Counted from the stretch's first letter, positions 12,895-25,891 are shown. The stretch: DNA of 64,000 nucleotides from Cycas panzhihuaensis (GCA_023213395.1 CM041465.1:225253741-225317740); one strand, 5' to 3'. The notes: a model not told the origin generated them from the sequence alone. Made by a program: numbers and translations.

Positions 12895-13318
12895 GAACTT
12901 AAAGTCTTCATTGAGTGAAGTAAGTTGGTTATAGTCAACAATTAAAGCACATTATAAAGAGGTAAGTGTTTTAAAGATTCTAAACCATAATAATTAAAAG
13001 GGTATGCTAGTTGGTATTTGTAACTTAATGTATTTTTTATAATGATGGTATGGCATGCATTCATTAGTAGCATGGTTGGGTTGCATATTAGACCATGTAT
13101 ATTAAGGAACTTAAAGTCTTCATTGAGTGAAGTAAGTTGGTTATAGTCAATAATCAAAGCACATTATAAAAAGGTAGGGATTTTGAAGATTCTAAACCAC
13201 AACAATTAAAAGGGTATGCTAGTTGGTATTTGCAACTTAATGTATTTTTTATGATGATAGTATGCCATGCATTCATTAGTAGCATGGTTGGGTTGCATAT
13301 TAGACCATGTATATTAAG
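12895..13318 (+). repeat. 212-bp tandem duplication (2 copies)
   Basis: Copy 1 is 12895-13106 and copy 2 is 13107-13318. Both start gaacttaaagtcttcattga and end ccatgtatattaag. They differ at only about ten positions by eye. Confidence 0.95.
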
Positions 13319-14340
13319 GAGTAGAGTTCAATGCGTTATTAGCAATTAAGACCAACATGCTTATGGCTTTATAGCATGGTGAGAAGGTTGAGGTGATTAT
13401 AGTTGGTTTAAAATTTACTTTATGGTGTGGTATTAGCAGGATTTTATGAGGCTCTTGCCCCCTGAATGGGCATGTGCTCTCTTTTGCAATTATTAAATGC
13501 AAGATTTCAAGGGGCTTATGGTTGCACTTAATTTGAGATTTCATGCAACTCATGGTAGTTTTGTTTAGTATGTTAATATGGGTTAAGACTATGTATTCAT
13601 AAATATTATGTAATATAGTCTTTGTACCCTTTCACATTATCAAAGGGCATAAATATGTGTGTTGTATATGTCTTTAAAGTGTGTAGGGCCAACTGTAAAT
13701 CTTGGACAATTTTAGTGGAATAGTTCCCACTATCTTGTGGTGCCTTATGTTGAAGGGTCAACCCCACTTTATAGGGAGTTTACCTATTTAAAAAAAGAAA
13801 AGAAAAAGGCATTCATTAAATTTACTAAAGAAAGAAAATCCAAACCTAAGGGAGGCATTTCAAATATGCCAAGAGGCACAACTCAATGATTAACAATATA
13901 TTATTTGAGAAAGGAATTAGTCGATAATAATTGTTGTTATTGTAGATAAGGGCAATTTTAATATAAGGTTAATTAATAAGTACAATATTATAAACCTAAA
14001 AATCCATTTTTAAAAATCTTATAAATTAAACACTTGCATAGGCAATGAAGTAATATGAATAATATCCAAACTATCTTTCCTAATTATACCTTCTCAAGAC
14101 ATAGTGATTTCAAACTTCTTAACCTCATTGGCTTACGAGGAAGATCAATAAGGAAACATCTATGCTACTATAAAGGACTAAAAATATGTGTTTTAAGTTA
14201 TATATCTCTATGTGTCTAATAAAGAAAAAGAAAACCAAGTAGAAAAGCAAAGTTTCTAGGAATTGATCAATTAAACCAAGTTACCATATAATTTAATTTA
14301 TACAAAATATTATCAAACTAAAATATTAGAAATATGCATA
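13319..14340. other. Non-coding, possible LINE 3' end
   Basis: The segment ends in an A-rich tract (aaaaaaagaaaagaaaaa, 13791-13807), which would suit the 3' tail of a retroposed plus-strand element. The remainder to 14340 is AT-rich with no recognisable feature. Confidence 0.35.
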
Positions 14341-14344
14341 TATG

Positions 14345-16150
<1,806 letters not shown>

Positions 16151-16240
16151 AACGTTGAAACCCCCGTGTGGGGATGTCGGTCCCAACTTATCGGATAATT
16201 ATCGATCCTCGCATATTCAATAAACTGATTTATTGCTCAT

Positions 16241-16317
16241 CACGTGAGAGGCAACGTGGGATGGCCAGGTGGCATCACGTGATTTGCCGGGACTTTGTCC
16301 TGTCTGGACACGTGTCC
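16241..16317. promoter_or_regulatory. Cluster of three G-boxes/ABREs upstream of DRM1/ARP
   Basis: CACGTG occurs at 16241-16246, 16276-16281 and 16309-16314. The last lies inside a perfect 12-base palindrome GGACACGTGTCC (16306-16317), which includes ACGTGTC. ACGTGG is at 16254-16259. CACGTG is the plant G-box bound by bZIP (ABF) and bHLH (PIF, MYC) factors. The cluster is 310-390 bases upstream of the DRM1/ARP start codon. Role inferred. Confidence 0.75.
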
Positions 16318-16491
16318 AATCGATCTTATCCAATGCCGTGTCTGATGTTGACCTGACGATTTGTAAATGGGACGTCGCATCAGGCATCACATCAACTGAC
16401 TCTTGCGAGTTGCGCGCCGTGTTAAGACGGAACCCAGGGTCAGCTTAGGGTTTGGTTTGACGGACTCCAACCAAATATTAATCATTCACTA

Positions 16492-16578
16492 ATGACGGTA
16501 GCGTTTCCTTTAAAGGCGAAGAAGGAGATGGTCTCTGAATTCACGAATTTTTGCCAACGCGTTTGGGATTCTGAGTAA
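16492..16578 (+). other. Possible uORF in the DRM1/ARP leader
   Basis: ATG at 16492 opens 28 codons ending TAA 16576-16578, with a second ATG at 16528. It is in frame with the main start at 16630, so the stop also fixes that ATG as the first possible in-frame start after it. It matters only if transcription begins upstream of 16492, which the sequence does not show. Confidence 0.4.
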
Positions 16579-16629
16579 GGGGTGGTTGTGGGTACACGGA
16601 AAATTTGGTTAACAGAGGGGATTCGTATT

Positions 16630-18180
16630 ATGGGGTTGTTGGATAAGCTGTGGGATGATATTGTGGCCGGCCCCCAGCCAGAGAATGGCCTTGGCAAGCT
16701 TAGAAAGAGTGCTACAATGGGTACGGCGTCTTCTCCAGGTTAGTTACTGAACTCCAATTTGACTGTGGGAGTTCTTTCAAATATTTGTTGCTTGGGTCGT
16801 AAAGGGTACTGGCAGGGGAAATGCCTAAAATTCTGGACATAGTTTTCTTCTTTCTAATTTTTGAATGCTTGCACTGGCACGGTAGGCCTAGTTTGGAATG
16901 GTTATACCTCCGAGATCTGTGCGGTTACTCTATAATGGCCACTGTGGGTTCCCTGTGGACTCTGGTAATGCCTGCAAGGTGTCTGGTTTATCCTCTGGCG
17001 AAGCGTGGTGGTTTGTGTTTGGTGGGGTTTCCGAGATGCGCCAGATTTGTCCTACGGGGCAGAATTTCTGCTGCGTGTGCTACTAATTTTAGCGAGATCT
17101 GTCCATTTAACCTTTGCAGGATCTGTTTATTTAGACCGTGGTTGGTTAAGTGGGTTCAATGGGCTGATACTGGTTCCAAAATGTGTCCCTTTATAGTGTT
17201 TGCCACATTTTTTGGGGAACCCCATTGTCCATCTTTAGAGTCTGCGAGTTACGTCTCTTTGATCTTAATTTTTTGGTTAAATGGATGTCCGTTTTGTTTT
17301 GCTTTTTGTAATTTTAAATTTCTTGCCTCGTTAAGGTTTTGGATCGCTCCTGTAAAATGAAATTCAGGATGCACATGACCAGTAAAATCTTGAGTTTCTA
17401 ACATTGCTGCGGCACCCTGCTGCTTGCATTGACCGAAATTTTTCAGATTTATCTCGAAGAATTTTCAATCCCCCTGCTTCTAATCTCTTCTAATTGGCGA
17501 AGTGGGTTCCCCAATGGGTTGGGGTGGTCTAGATTTAGTGGCATGCGCGCAGGGTGGGTTCTTAAGAGTTCTGTAATGTATCTCTATTCTGGGAGTGTGG
17601 CAAAGGGGTACCCCTTAAATGTATGTTTGCAATGTTCATGTTTTGTCACTGGTTATTGCATTGTGAAGTTGTGATGGATATTGATGAATAATGATTTGTA
17701 ATGGATTTTTATACCGTTCTCTGTTCTGATAACAGAGGTAGAAGAAACAGTAAGGAGAATTTCAGATAGAAGATCTAGTGTGGAAGATGCAGCTCGAATA
17801 ACACACAGTATTAGTATTGTGAAGCCGACTTATCTTCGGTCGCTTTCTGTGGATACCTCTGATTCCCCATCGTCTCCATCGAGCTCCAGCCCTCCTAGTT
17901 CACCTTCTGGTAAGTATAAATTGAACCAACCCCCAAATTTTATATGGATCAAATCTACAATTTCTCCGTGGCTTTCCTGCTGTATAATGCCATACAGAAG
18001 GTATTTTCTGAGTATATGATGATTGGAAATTGTTAATGGGATTCAGTGACACCACGAGAGAAGGAGAGTGCTTGGCGAAGTATCCATTCAAACAGAAATA
18101 AAGCTGCTGCTAAAAAGAAGGTGCCGTCGGAAACGTATGACAAAGCGGAACCCAGAAGCCCAACGGTTTACGACTGGTAA
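16630..18180 (+). CDS. DRM1: Dormancy-associated / auxin-repressed protein (DRM1/ARP family), 3 exons
   Basis: Exon 1 is 16630-16738, exon 2 is 17736-17909 and exon 3 is 18047-18180. Introns are 997 and 137 bases, both GT-AG and both phase 1. The product is 138 residues. The N-terminus MGLLDKLWDDIVAGPQPE followed by GLGKLRK is the family signature. Exon 2 gives a basic RRIS stretch and a Ser/Pro-rich linker (DSPSSPSSSSPPSSPSG). Exon 3 gives VTPREKESAWRSIH and ends SPTVYDW. Family length is about 110-150 residues. These are small, disordered, single-domain nuclear/cytosolic proteins of unknown biochemical activity, used as markers of bud dormancy and growth arrest and repressed by auxin in several species. 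In-frame TAA at 16576 precedes the chosen ATG. All introns and signature residues look intact, so this is probably a live host gene. The gene symbol is by family; orthology to a particular member is not established. Confidence 0.93.
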
Positions 18181-19230
18181 TTAGTTACATATCTCATACT
18201 GCAAATGTTAAACCATTTTTGTCATAAAAGAAGGATTGGAGTCTTGTTCTGTAGATTTGATTGATGGGTATGGAACTATGCAGGGTAGTGATAAGTGCTT
18301 TGGACAGATGATGAATGAATTATTTATGGTGGCTGTTTATACAAGTCCATTCATTCACCTCAGCTGTCTGGGGTTGTTTGCCGATTAAGAATAGTCACGT
18401 AAAGAATGGGATCTGTGTACAGAGTTTGGAGCTTGTTCCACACAGATTGGAAACTGTGATACATGTTTTAGTAAATAAGGTTTGTGCTTGTTTATGGTGG
18501 TCCGTTTTCTGCGGGCCATTGGTGCAGGATTCCATACTGGGGAGACGAAATCTGAAATGGGGCCGAGCGAACCATTTCATAGGTTCCGGTGACATTACAT
18601 AAGGTAGAGAGCCGAATCCTCGGAGTTTCTGTAACAATGAGAGAGTAAGAGCTATGTCGGAACGGGGAGCGCTGCAGAACAATAATTGTTAGTGATGTAT
18701 ATAGCAGAGTGTAGATTTGGTAGCCATGAAAGGGATACCATGTGAAAAACAGGAAATCAGTATGGAGCATTTTACTTCTTACATCGATGGATACGCTCCA
18801 TGTTTATATGTTAAAAGGGCCCTGTGTTATATGGACGGTGCACCAGTTCGGCATATAGATCCATGGGAATGGATGGATGTGGTGGGCCCGAGGCATCTGT
18901 ACCTGTGTATATATTTATATTTTATCTATCTTGTTCAGGAAGCCATGTATCTTGTATAACGTATAAATCTGCAATGAGGTTTCCGAATCTGCTGAGGAAC
19001 TTCCGTTTCTGGCCTGCTTTAATTTTAGTGTGGAATGCATGAATCGTCTTTTCAGTAGTCGTGTTATATTGATAGCACTCATTGAGGGGGGCTACGTAAA
19101 TTGCAGTAATTACGACGGGTTAACGAAGTAATACACGTGTCGTTATTTCCCGAAGCGCAGTAAATGCCGTTTTATCTGATATCTTTGAGTACAAATTCAT
19201 GACTATTTGAAAATAAATGCAATAAATATG
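18181..19230 (+). other. 3' flank / possible 3' UTR of DRM1/ARP
   Basis: No second gene is recognised. AATAAA hexamers occur at 19212-19217 and 19221-19226, which would give a roughly 1-kb 3' UTR if used. A lone G-box (CACGTG) is at 19134-19139. Composition stays like that of the gene until about 19.2 kb and then turns AT-rich. Confidence 0.4.
18528..18555 (+). other. Candidate alternative last coding segment of DRM1/ARP
   Basis: The stop TAA at 18178 overlaps a possible donor: exon end TG at 18175-18176, then GTAATT. Splicing to the AG at 18526-18527 (ggtgcag) would restore the Trp codon and add eight residues (IPYWGDEI) before TGA at 18553-18555. Many family members continue past YDW with a short tail such as LYSGETR, so a tailed isoform is plausible. 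Unproven; the donor is only moderate. Confidence 0.4.
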
Positions 19231-19395
19231 TTATGTTGAGTATTAATAACCGCCTGGAATGCAGGACTTGAATATTAATCACACGACGCTTTTAAACTCA
19301 AGTGCATTAAACGAAATGAATGTGGTCCATTTCGGTCAATGGAGGGTCACTGATAAAACTGGAATGGTAGATGACAGTTACGTCGGCAAAGAATA

Positions 19396-19665
19396 CGCCA
19401 AAAAAGGAAAACAAGGAATTAAGGGACAAAAAAAAAAAAAAAGGCACCCATCACGAATAATATATATTGCTGAGCAAAACTATGTGTCTACATAATTAAA
19501 GTAAAACACGTTATATTTTTTAATATATGAGCAAATAAGATACCAAAAAAAGAAAACAAGGAATTAAGGCAAAAAAAAGAAAATGGTGCCCGTCACGAAT
19601 AATATATATTGTAAAGCAAAAACTATGTATCTACATAGTCAAGTAAAACACGTTATGTTTACTAT
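19396..19665 (+). repeat. 145-bp tandem duplication (2 imperfect copies)
   Basis: Units near 19396 and 19541 share aaaacaaggaattaag, tcacgaataatatatattg, aaactatgt and gtaaaacacgttat in the same order at a 145-base offset. Confidence 0.85.
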
Positions 19666-20720
19666 GGCACTTAAAGGGAAAAGGCATTGTAATTTTGGCT
19701 TTTGTTTCTAAAGACTTGCAAATTGGTTTTGGTTTGGCCCTCTTTTGTTTTTTTTAGTCTGTGGAAATATTGTGACTGTATTTTTAGTTTGTGGAAATAT
19801 TGTGACTTGGTTCATAGGAGGGAATGATAATAAAAACGACGATGAAATAAAATTTTGAGGGAGAAAAGTTTGTTTTTGTTACCAAGGGTCACTCCACGTC
19901 CGAATTGACAAAAATAAGGGCAAGAAAACATGTGGTCGATGATGTCCACCAAAGTAAAATGAAACCATCATGTGTGCTTGAGGATTGTATTAAAATGTAT
20001 AATGAGTCGGCGAATGTGTATATATAACAGGACATATACCATGCATGTCAATACGTAGCAGGAGGTATTTTGTTGATCAAATTTGAACGGTTGGTTTTCA
20101 ATTTTGGGTCAAAGATGCCTTTGTCCTTCTTGTCGTGTATAACTTTCTCATTCAAAAACAAGAAGGGGCACGTCGTTATAAACGAAACATTTGTTTGAAA
20201 AAGACAAAAACAAAAGTGGGGCTGTGTATTTTCACATATTTTTAAATATTAAATATTAAGAGTGTATGATATGTTTACTTGGAAAGGATATTTTTTTAGC
20301 TATAATAGTAAATGTTTGTGTTGACCGATGGCAAGATGGGCCGAATATCATTTTATTTGTATGGTGTTTTCTAATAGATGAGATGAGGACGATGGTATGG
20401 GAGTGATGGATATGATACGAATACGATGCGAAACTGGGAGGCGGAAATGGTTGTTGACTTGGCCATTGAACTTGTATTACCTCCATCAATTAACAAGATT
20501 ATTATCGATCAAGAGTTACACCAAGAGTGGTGTATCGTTCGAATTACTAGTTATCAAGAGTCATCTTTATCAATAGACATTATTTATTGAATGTCAAATA
20601 TTATGAGTTATGTTTTTAAAAGTTTTATATTTAAATAGGGGTTAATATATAATAATTATAAAATATTTTAATGATGAATTAAAAAAAGAAAATCTATATT
20701 TATGGTGGTCGTTTTAATTT
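19666..20720. other. Non-coding, nothing recognised
   Basis: It contains a short local duplication (tgtggaaatattgtgact at about 19759 and 19790). No gene is recognised. Confidence 0.4.
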
Positions 20721-20948
20721 TTTTATTTTTGATTGATATTGTTTTGGGTGATTTGTTTGTTTGTATGGTGATTTTGTAGAGTTGATACAAAACATATAAT
20801 GGCAATTGTGTTATGGTAACAGAAAAAACTATGTTTTTATTTTTGATTGATATTGTTTTGGGTGATTTGTTTGTTTGTATGGTGATTTTGTAGAGTTGAT
20901 ACAAAACATATAATGGCAATTGTGTTATGGTAACAGAAAAAACTATGT
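20721..20948 (+). repeat. 114-bp tandem duplication (2 copies)
   Basis: 20721-20834 and 20835-20948 are nearly identical (gattgatattgttttgggtg ... aacagaaaaaactatg). The open frame across it on the minus strand is a by-product of the duplication. Confidence 0.93.
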
Positions 20949-21015
20949 AACATAGGGTTTTGTTAGCGAGTGTCAATATGAGGTTGTATGGATGTTAATT
21001 TAGTTAGTGGAGGTC

Positions 21016-21019
<4 letters not shown>

Positions 21020-21058
<39 letters not shown>

Positions 21059-21083
21059 ATGATAACATAAAAGAATTAATATC

Positions 21084-21114
<31 letters not shown>
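21020..21114. repeat. Two (TA)n microsatellites with duplicated flank
   Basis: (TA)n at 21020-21050 and 21089-21114. Each is followed by gata(a/g)cataaaagaattaat, so the pair is itself an old tandem duplication. Confidence 0.9.
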
Positions 21115-21180
21115 GATAGCATAAAAGAATTAATATGGGTTTTGGTAGGATTCCAAAATTCATTACATTGAAGTCATCCC

Positions 21181-21425
21181 TTGGGCATAAATAGAATCAC
21201 CTCTTGGGTACAAAATAGAATGGCCATTGACAAGTTTCATGATCCTCGAGTGTTAGTCAATTGGGCACAAATAGAATCGCCTCTTGGGTACAAAATAGAA
21301 TTGGCCATTGACAAGTTTCATGATCTAGTTGAAGTGTTAGTCAATTGGGCACAAATAGAATTGCCTCTTGGGTACAAAATAGAATGGCCATTGACAAGTT
21401 TCATGATCTAGTTAAGTGTTGGTCA
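21181..21425 (+). repeat. 80-84-bp tandem repeat, three copies
   Basis: Units start ttgggca(t/c)aaatagaat at 21181, 21261 and 21345, each continuing through tggccattgacaagtttca. The open frame through it is repetitive and not a recognised protein. Confidence 0.95.
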
Positions 21426-21785
21426 ATCCAAAACATACACGCCTCTTGCTTGAGCATAGCGTTTTAACTCTGTTGCCTCTTGCCTCTCATGGACTTTTTT
21501 CTCTTCAACTAGTCTTAAAATGTCCTCGAGAAGGTCCTCTTTCCACGCCATAAACCTTTTATGATTCGACTCCCTAGTTTGCCAATTTGTCTACCACTAG
21601 ATATGTCTAAGTTGCATAGCATCAACTTCTTTCAAACATTTTTGAGTCCCTAATTAAAATTTTGGTTCTCTAGTTAAGATCGGTTGAATCTTTGAGGAGA
21701 TTGATCATGTCTGAAGAGACCTCTTTTAGAATTATTTTATCATGGCTTCAATATGTAACAAAGTTCAAAGTTTTCATCATGGCTA

Positions 21786-22560
21786 TCATTTCAACCCCAT
21801 AGTTAGTTTGTTGACCATAGTATAGTCAACAAAAGTCCACTTTTCACCCTTTGTAGTATTTCTACAGATACCCCCTCCCTTGGCTTCTCTAGGGTTATCT
21901 TTTAAGGTCTTGTCAAAATTAATTTTTATCCACGATTTTTCGGGTGGGGGTCTAGGAGCAAGACCTTTTGTGCTCTTTTTGAATCTTAAGAGTAATCTCC
22001 CATTTTTTAATATGTGGTTCTCTTGGACCGAATTTTTTTTTTCATCCTTGGGTTTTTCATTCTTTCTCATTTTGAAGTGAATGATGCTGAAAAAATTTTG
22101 AATTCATTGAGTTGTTTGTTTTGAAAGTCATATTTCTTTTCTTTCATAGATTCCACATCACTACTGAAAGGGAAATTCGTCAAATGTTAGATAGGGATAT
22201 GCTCATGAAGGGGCTATATGTTAGGATAGCCATTGCTCCACCAAAGTTTCAAGGTGCACCCAATGGATTTCGAACAGGGCCATTACTAGCTTTTGCATTT
22301 TTTTTAGCATATTTACAGTGAGAGAATATGGTCTTCTGTTTCCTCCTCAATTCAGTAAAAGAGCACACCTGTTGGGCATCACAAACCCCTCTTCTTGAGA
22401 TCATCAATTGTGAGAATTTTGTTTTTCAAATACACCCATCTAAACACAACAATCTTCAGTTATAGGTCCAATTTTTAGATCCTTTCTAGGAGTGGGTTCT
22501 TTTGGTCCCCCCCATTCAAGACATAGGTAATGGTATTCTTGCTTCACAAAGTAGTCACCC
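21786..22560 (-). pseudogene. LINE ORF2 C-terminus: zf-RVT and RNase H (RVT_3) remnant
   Basis: On the minus strand, 22441-22310 reads KNKILTIDDLKKRGL and then EEETEDHILSHCKYAKK, the zf-RVT pattern (RI.T.DNL..RG......C..C....E...HL...C) with some Cys lost. Downstream, 21950-21786 reads PPPEKSWIKINFDKTLKDNP with GGGICRN, the start of an RVT_3/RNase H fold in which the first catalytic Asp is kept (INFD). This is the C-terminal arrangement of plant L1-type LINEs with an acquired RNase H. Stops and a shift separate the parts. The 5' RT portion is not visible to the right. Confidence 0.8.
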
Positions 22561-22633
22561 AGACAGGATTGAGGGCCATACCATAAGGTCTGCGTCCTCT
22601 TTTCTTGAGATATAACGCCTTTCGATTTTCATC

Positions 22634-22790
22634 AAATCTAACATTTTTAATATTGTAAGGGTAGATATTTATTGGTGTGTTTTATTGTCTAATTTGAGTG
22701 ATTTCATTGTCAAATTCGATATTTTTAAATATTATAAGGGTAGATATTTATTGGCGTGTTTTATTGTCTAATTTGAGCGATTTTAATTAT
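22634..22790 (+). repeat. 79-bp tandem duplication (2 copies)
   Basis: gtagatatttattgg(t/c)gtgttttattgtctaatttgag occurs at 22661 and 22740, with matching flanks. Confidence 0.85.
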
Positions 22791-23291
22791 TTAGTAAGAT
22801 AAATTTGTTAACAATAATAATAATAATAATAATATTTTATTTTTAAATATTTTTATATACAAAATAAATATTTATGTATAAATATATATTTTTTTTAATT
22901 TTTATTTATTTTTGCAATGTGGTGTAGAATATATATTTATGTTGGGCTGATGGGCATATATTCTATATGGTGTTTGAAACTTTTAGGTTTCAATTTCAAT
23001 GGGAGGTTATAAGAGGAGCATTGGATGAAAGGGTGATAAATTTCGATAGATAGGAATTTGATTTTATTTGATTTAATTTGTTTGGTATATGTAGTGGGAA
23101 AAAAAAATATTTATAAAATTAAATACACAAATTCAATTAGAATTGTTTATCAAAATAAAAATATAAATTAATAAAAATAAAATTAAAATAATTTAAATAT
23201 AAAATTTTTAAAATATAAATTAAATTATATATATTAAAATAATTTTTAAAGCATGTCAATTTTATTATTATTTTTAATTTAAACAATAACG

Positions 23292-23347
<56 letters not shown>

Positions 23348-24200
23348 AATTATATATTAATTTAAATCAATTTTACAATATTTTTAAATATTATTTTTAT
23401 TTTTATTTTTATAAAATTGTTGAAATATAAATAAAGTAAAAATAAAGGTAATAGAAATGTTTGAAAATATTGTGGAGTTGATTTGAATTAATATATAATT
23501 TTAATATTGAATTGGTATATAATTTTAATTTATCATTATAAAAATATGTTCAATATTGTTGTTTAGGTTGGATAGGATAATGGAGTTAGACATGTTCTAA
23601 AAATTATTTTAATATATATTATTTGTAAAAGCATCTTTAACATTACTTTGAATGTTATTTTGTTTTACATCATTAACAACAAAAAAAACCTTTTTACCAG
23701 GAATGCTTTTGCTTTCACTTTGTTTTCATTACCATGGACATTTGCTTTTCCTTTGTTCTCGTTACTATGGATAACTAGTAGCATTTAGTTCTTACAATGT
23801 ATTGATATACATTAGTCTACTAAAAAAAAAAAAGGCCACAAGTAATCTACATTTTTTAAGAGTGGTGGTCATATAATCATTGATCATATTATTATAAAAT
23901 ATGTATTTATTATTTAATTAAGATCATTGGTATCTCTTTTAACATCAACCAATAAAGAGAAAATAAATAGCATGCAAAGATGAGGGAAAATTGAATTTGG
24001 CAAATATTAGATTTAATCTACAAGGAGAAAGGAATGTCATGTAATAACAAAGCCTCCTAATTTGCTAATAATCCTGCTTATGGGCAAAAGATAATGGTAA
24101 CAAGCTCTTTTGTAATCCTTCTTATGAGAAGGGCAAAATCTCAAAGTTACCAATAATTTAGGGGCAACAACAACAAATAATAATGTGACATGGCTAAAAA
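22791..24200. other. Very AT-rich non-coding block
   Basis: It contains (AAT)n near 22810, (TA)n at 23297-23341 and long runs of A/T. Sequences on either side of the (TA)n, around 23150-23250 and 23350-23640, look like partial mirror or inverted copies (aattttaatat..., ttaaaataatt...). No gene is seen. Confidence 0.5.
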
Positions 24201-24302
24201 TGTAGATGAATGAAAATTGGTTTGAGTTTCAACACAACCCATATGTAGTCCTCTTAGGATTTTAGAGAAGGTGAATGAATAGGGATGAAGTGACAATTGC
24301 AG

Positions 24303-24863
24303 TCAAACCCACTTGAAGGTGAGCAAGGAGGCTATAGGTGACGACAACATATTCCATCGATGTGGCCCATCTTGTCCATGATGTAGTGGAGGTGAGCAAG
24401 GGTTTAAACAATCAACATTATCTAGGTTGTGAGGTGAAAAAGAGGAGGGAGTAAGAAGGTAGATGCATGAAGATTGACCAAGTTTCACCATAGCATTTGT
24501 GTAATTCATTAAGGTTGTAAAGGAAGCAAGGAAATAGGTGTTGACAAAACTCCATTTAGAAACAAATGAGAAAGTTCTCGTGGATGGAGATGCGAGCAAA
24601 GAAGGTAGCGATGTCATTCCATAGTTTAGCCAAATGAAGCAGTTATGATGAGGAGCAATGGTGTGCTCAAATAGAGAGATAATCAAACGACAAATTGCAG
24701 AAGAGTTTGAATTGAAAGTGATGATGATTAGTTTTATTGGAGGATAGGGCCATGTAGTACAAAGTGCATGGCAAAAGGGTTGAGTGATAAAGTAAAGTTG
24801 GTGGGATAAGGGTTGAGTGATAAAGCATAGTTGGGGGGACATCCTCATAGGTTTAGGATGCAA
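24303..24863 (-). other. 186-codon open frame of unknown status
   Basis: This is the longest uninterrupted frame outside recognised elements. The translation is rich in Ser, Leu, His and Pro and includes a local repeat (QLCFITQPLSHQ / QLYFITQPFCHA) caused by a duplicated ggttgagtgataaag phrase on the plus strand. No domain, signal peptide or homologue is recognised, and no splice context supports it. It may be a chance frame in a decayed element. Confidence 0.25.
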
Positions 24864-25427
24864 GAGAAAATGGGATGCAAGTGGGACAACAATGTTTCTA
24901 AATGAGTTGTAAGGAGGCAGATAAGGTGATGTGCTCCATTGCTGAATGACTCCTTTCTATGTTTGATTTAAATGAAACCCTTGAAATTGGGTTTTGCTTG
25001 GAAACTATAAGGCTTACGAGAGTACAATGATCAATGGCCTAACTTGGTTTGTTAGTTTCAATTGATTTATGGTTTTTTTAATCTTCAAGGTGTTGTTGGT
25101 TGGAGTTGGCAATAAGGACATTGTTATGTGTGGCCAATATAGCATGATGTTTTTCTAGGTTCTTGGTTGTCAATTGCATCAATTAGGTGTTTTATCTAGT
25201 GCTTTAGTTGTGATGGGGATTGTATTGGGAGATGATAAGGGCTTACATCCCTTGCTTTCCTTGCAAGGGAAGATCTTGTTAACCTTCTTAATTTTGCAAC
25301 CCACTAAAATTGGCTCAATTTTGTTCTGGTGGTCAATGGCAGGTTTCTCTATATTTTTTAGGGTTTCGGTTGTTGAAATGTTAGTGGTTAGTGGACTTTG
25401 TGGTTATTAATTGAGTTGCTAAGATTG

Positions 25428-25891
25428 TGTTACATAACCACTCGTAATCTATGGAACTTTTTGCTTGCAATCTACAACACTTTTGTTAGGATTGTGTTAC
25501 ATAACCACTTTATAGTCTATGGAACTTTTCGCTTGCTCATGTGATCGAGGCTCTCGATGGTTAGTGTTAATCATTAACTTGGGTGCACAAGGTTGTTTGT
25601 GACCATTAATAGAATTCAAGATTGTTTGTCCTATCAATGGCATTGGTCAGAAGGAGGTCTTATTTTCTATTTAAAGTTTTTGATGTTTTTAAAGGAAAGT
25701 TGTGTATTTTGAATCTCATATGAGATTGTGTTTGGGTATAGTTTGGTGTTCTTAAGTTCTTTTTAGTGTCTTTGTAGTGTTTAATTTGTGTGTTCTACAT
25801 CATGAATAAAAGTGGGTCAATTTACCTCCATATTATCTTTTGCATTATCTGCATTGTAAAGTTGAAGAAGATGATTGGAAAGGAACTTCTA
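25428..25891 (+). repeat. 5' LTR of outer gypsy element
   Basis: The first 67 bases, including the gattg target duplication, are tandemly duplicated (TGTTACATAACC at 25428 and again at 25495). Without the extra copy the LTR is 397 bases, against 400 for its partner. It is followed by a primer-binding site. Confidence 0.88.

Noticed and set aside
16821-17360. 179-codon plus-strand frame with hydrophobic stretches
   Set aside because: It lies wholly inside intron 1 of the DRM1/ARP gene, has no domain, and the flanking exons and splice sites fit the family well.
18395-18770. Overlapping 90-95-codon frames on both strands in the DRM1/ARP 3' flank
   Set aside because: No domain or splice context. 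Better explained as 3' UTR or terminal intron.
20668-20976. 102-codon minus-strand frame with a duplicated 38-residue block
   Set aside because: The frame exists only because a 114-bp (38-codon) unit is tandemly duplicated. No protein family.
21181-22790. Possible CRISPR-like array of short direct repeats
   Set aside because: Units are adjacent tandem copies without unique spacers, in a plant genome.
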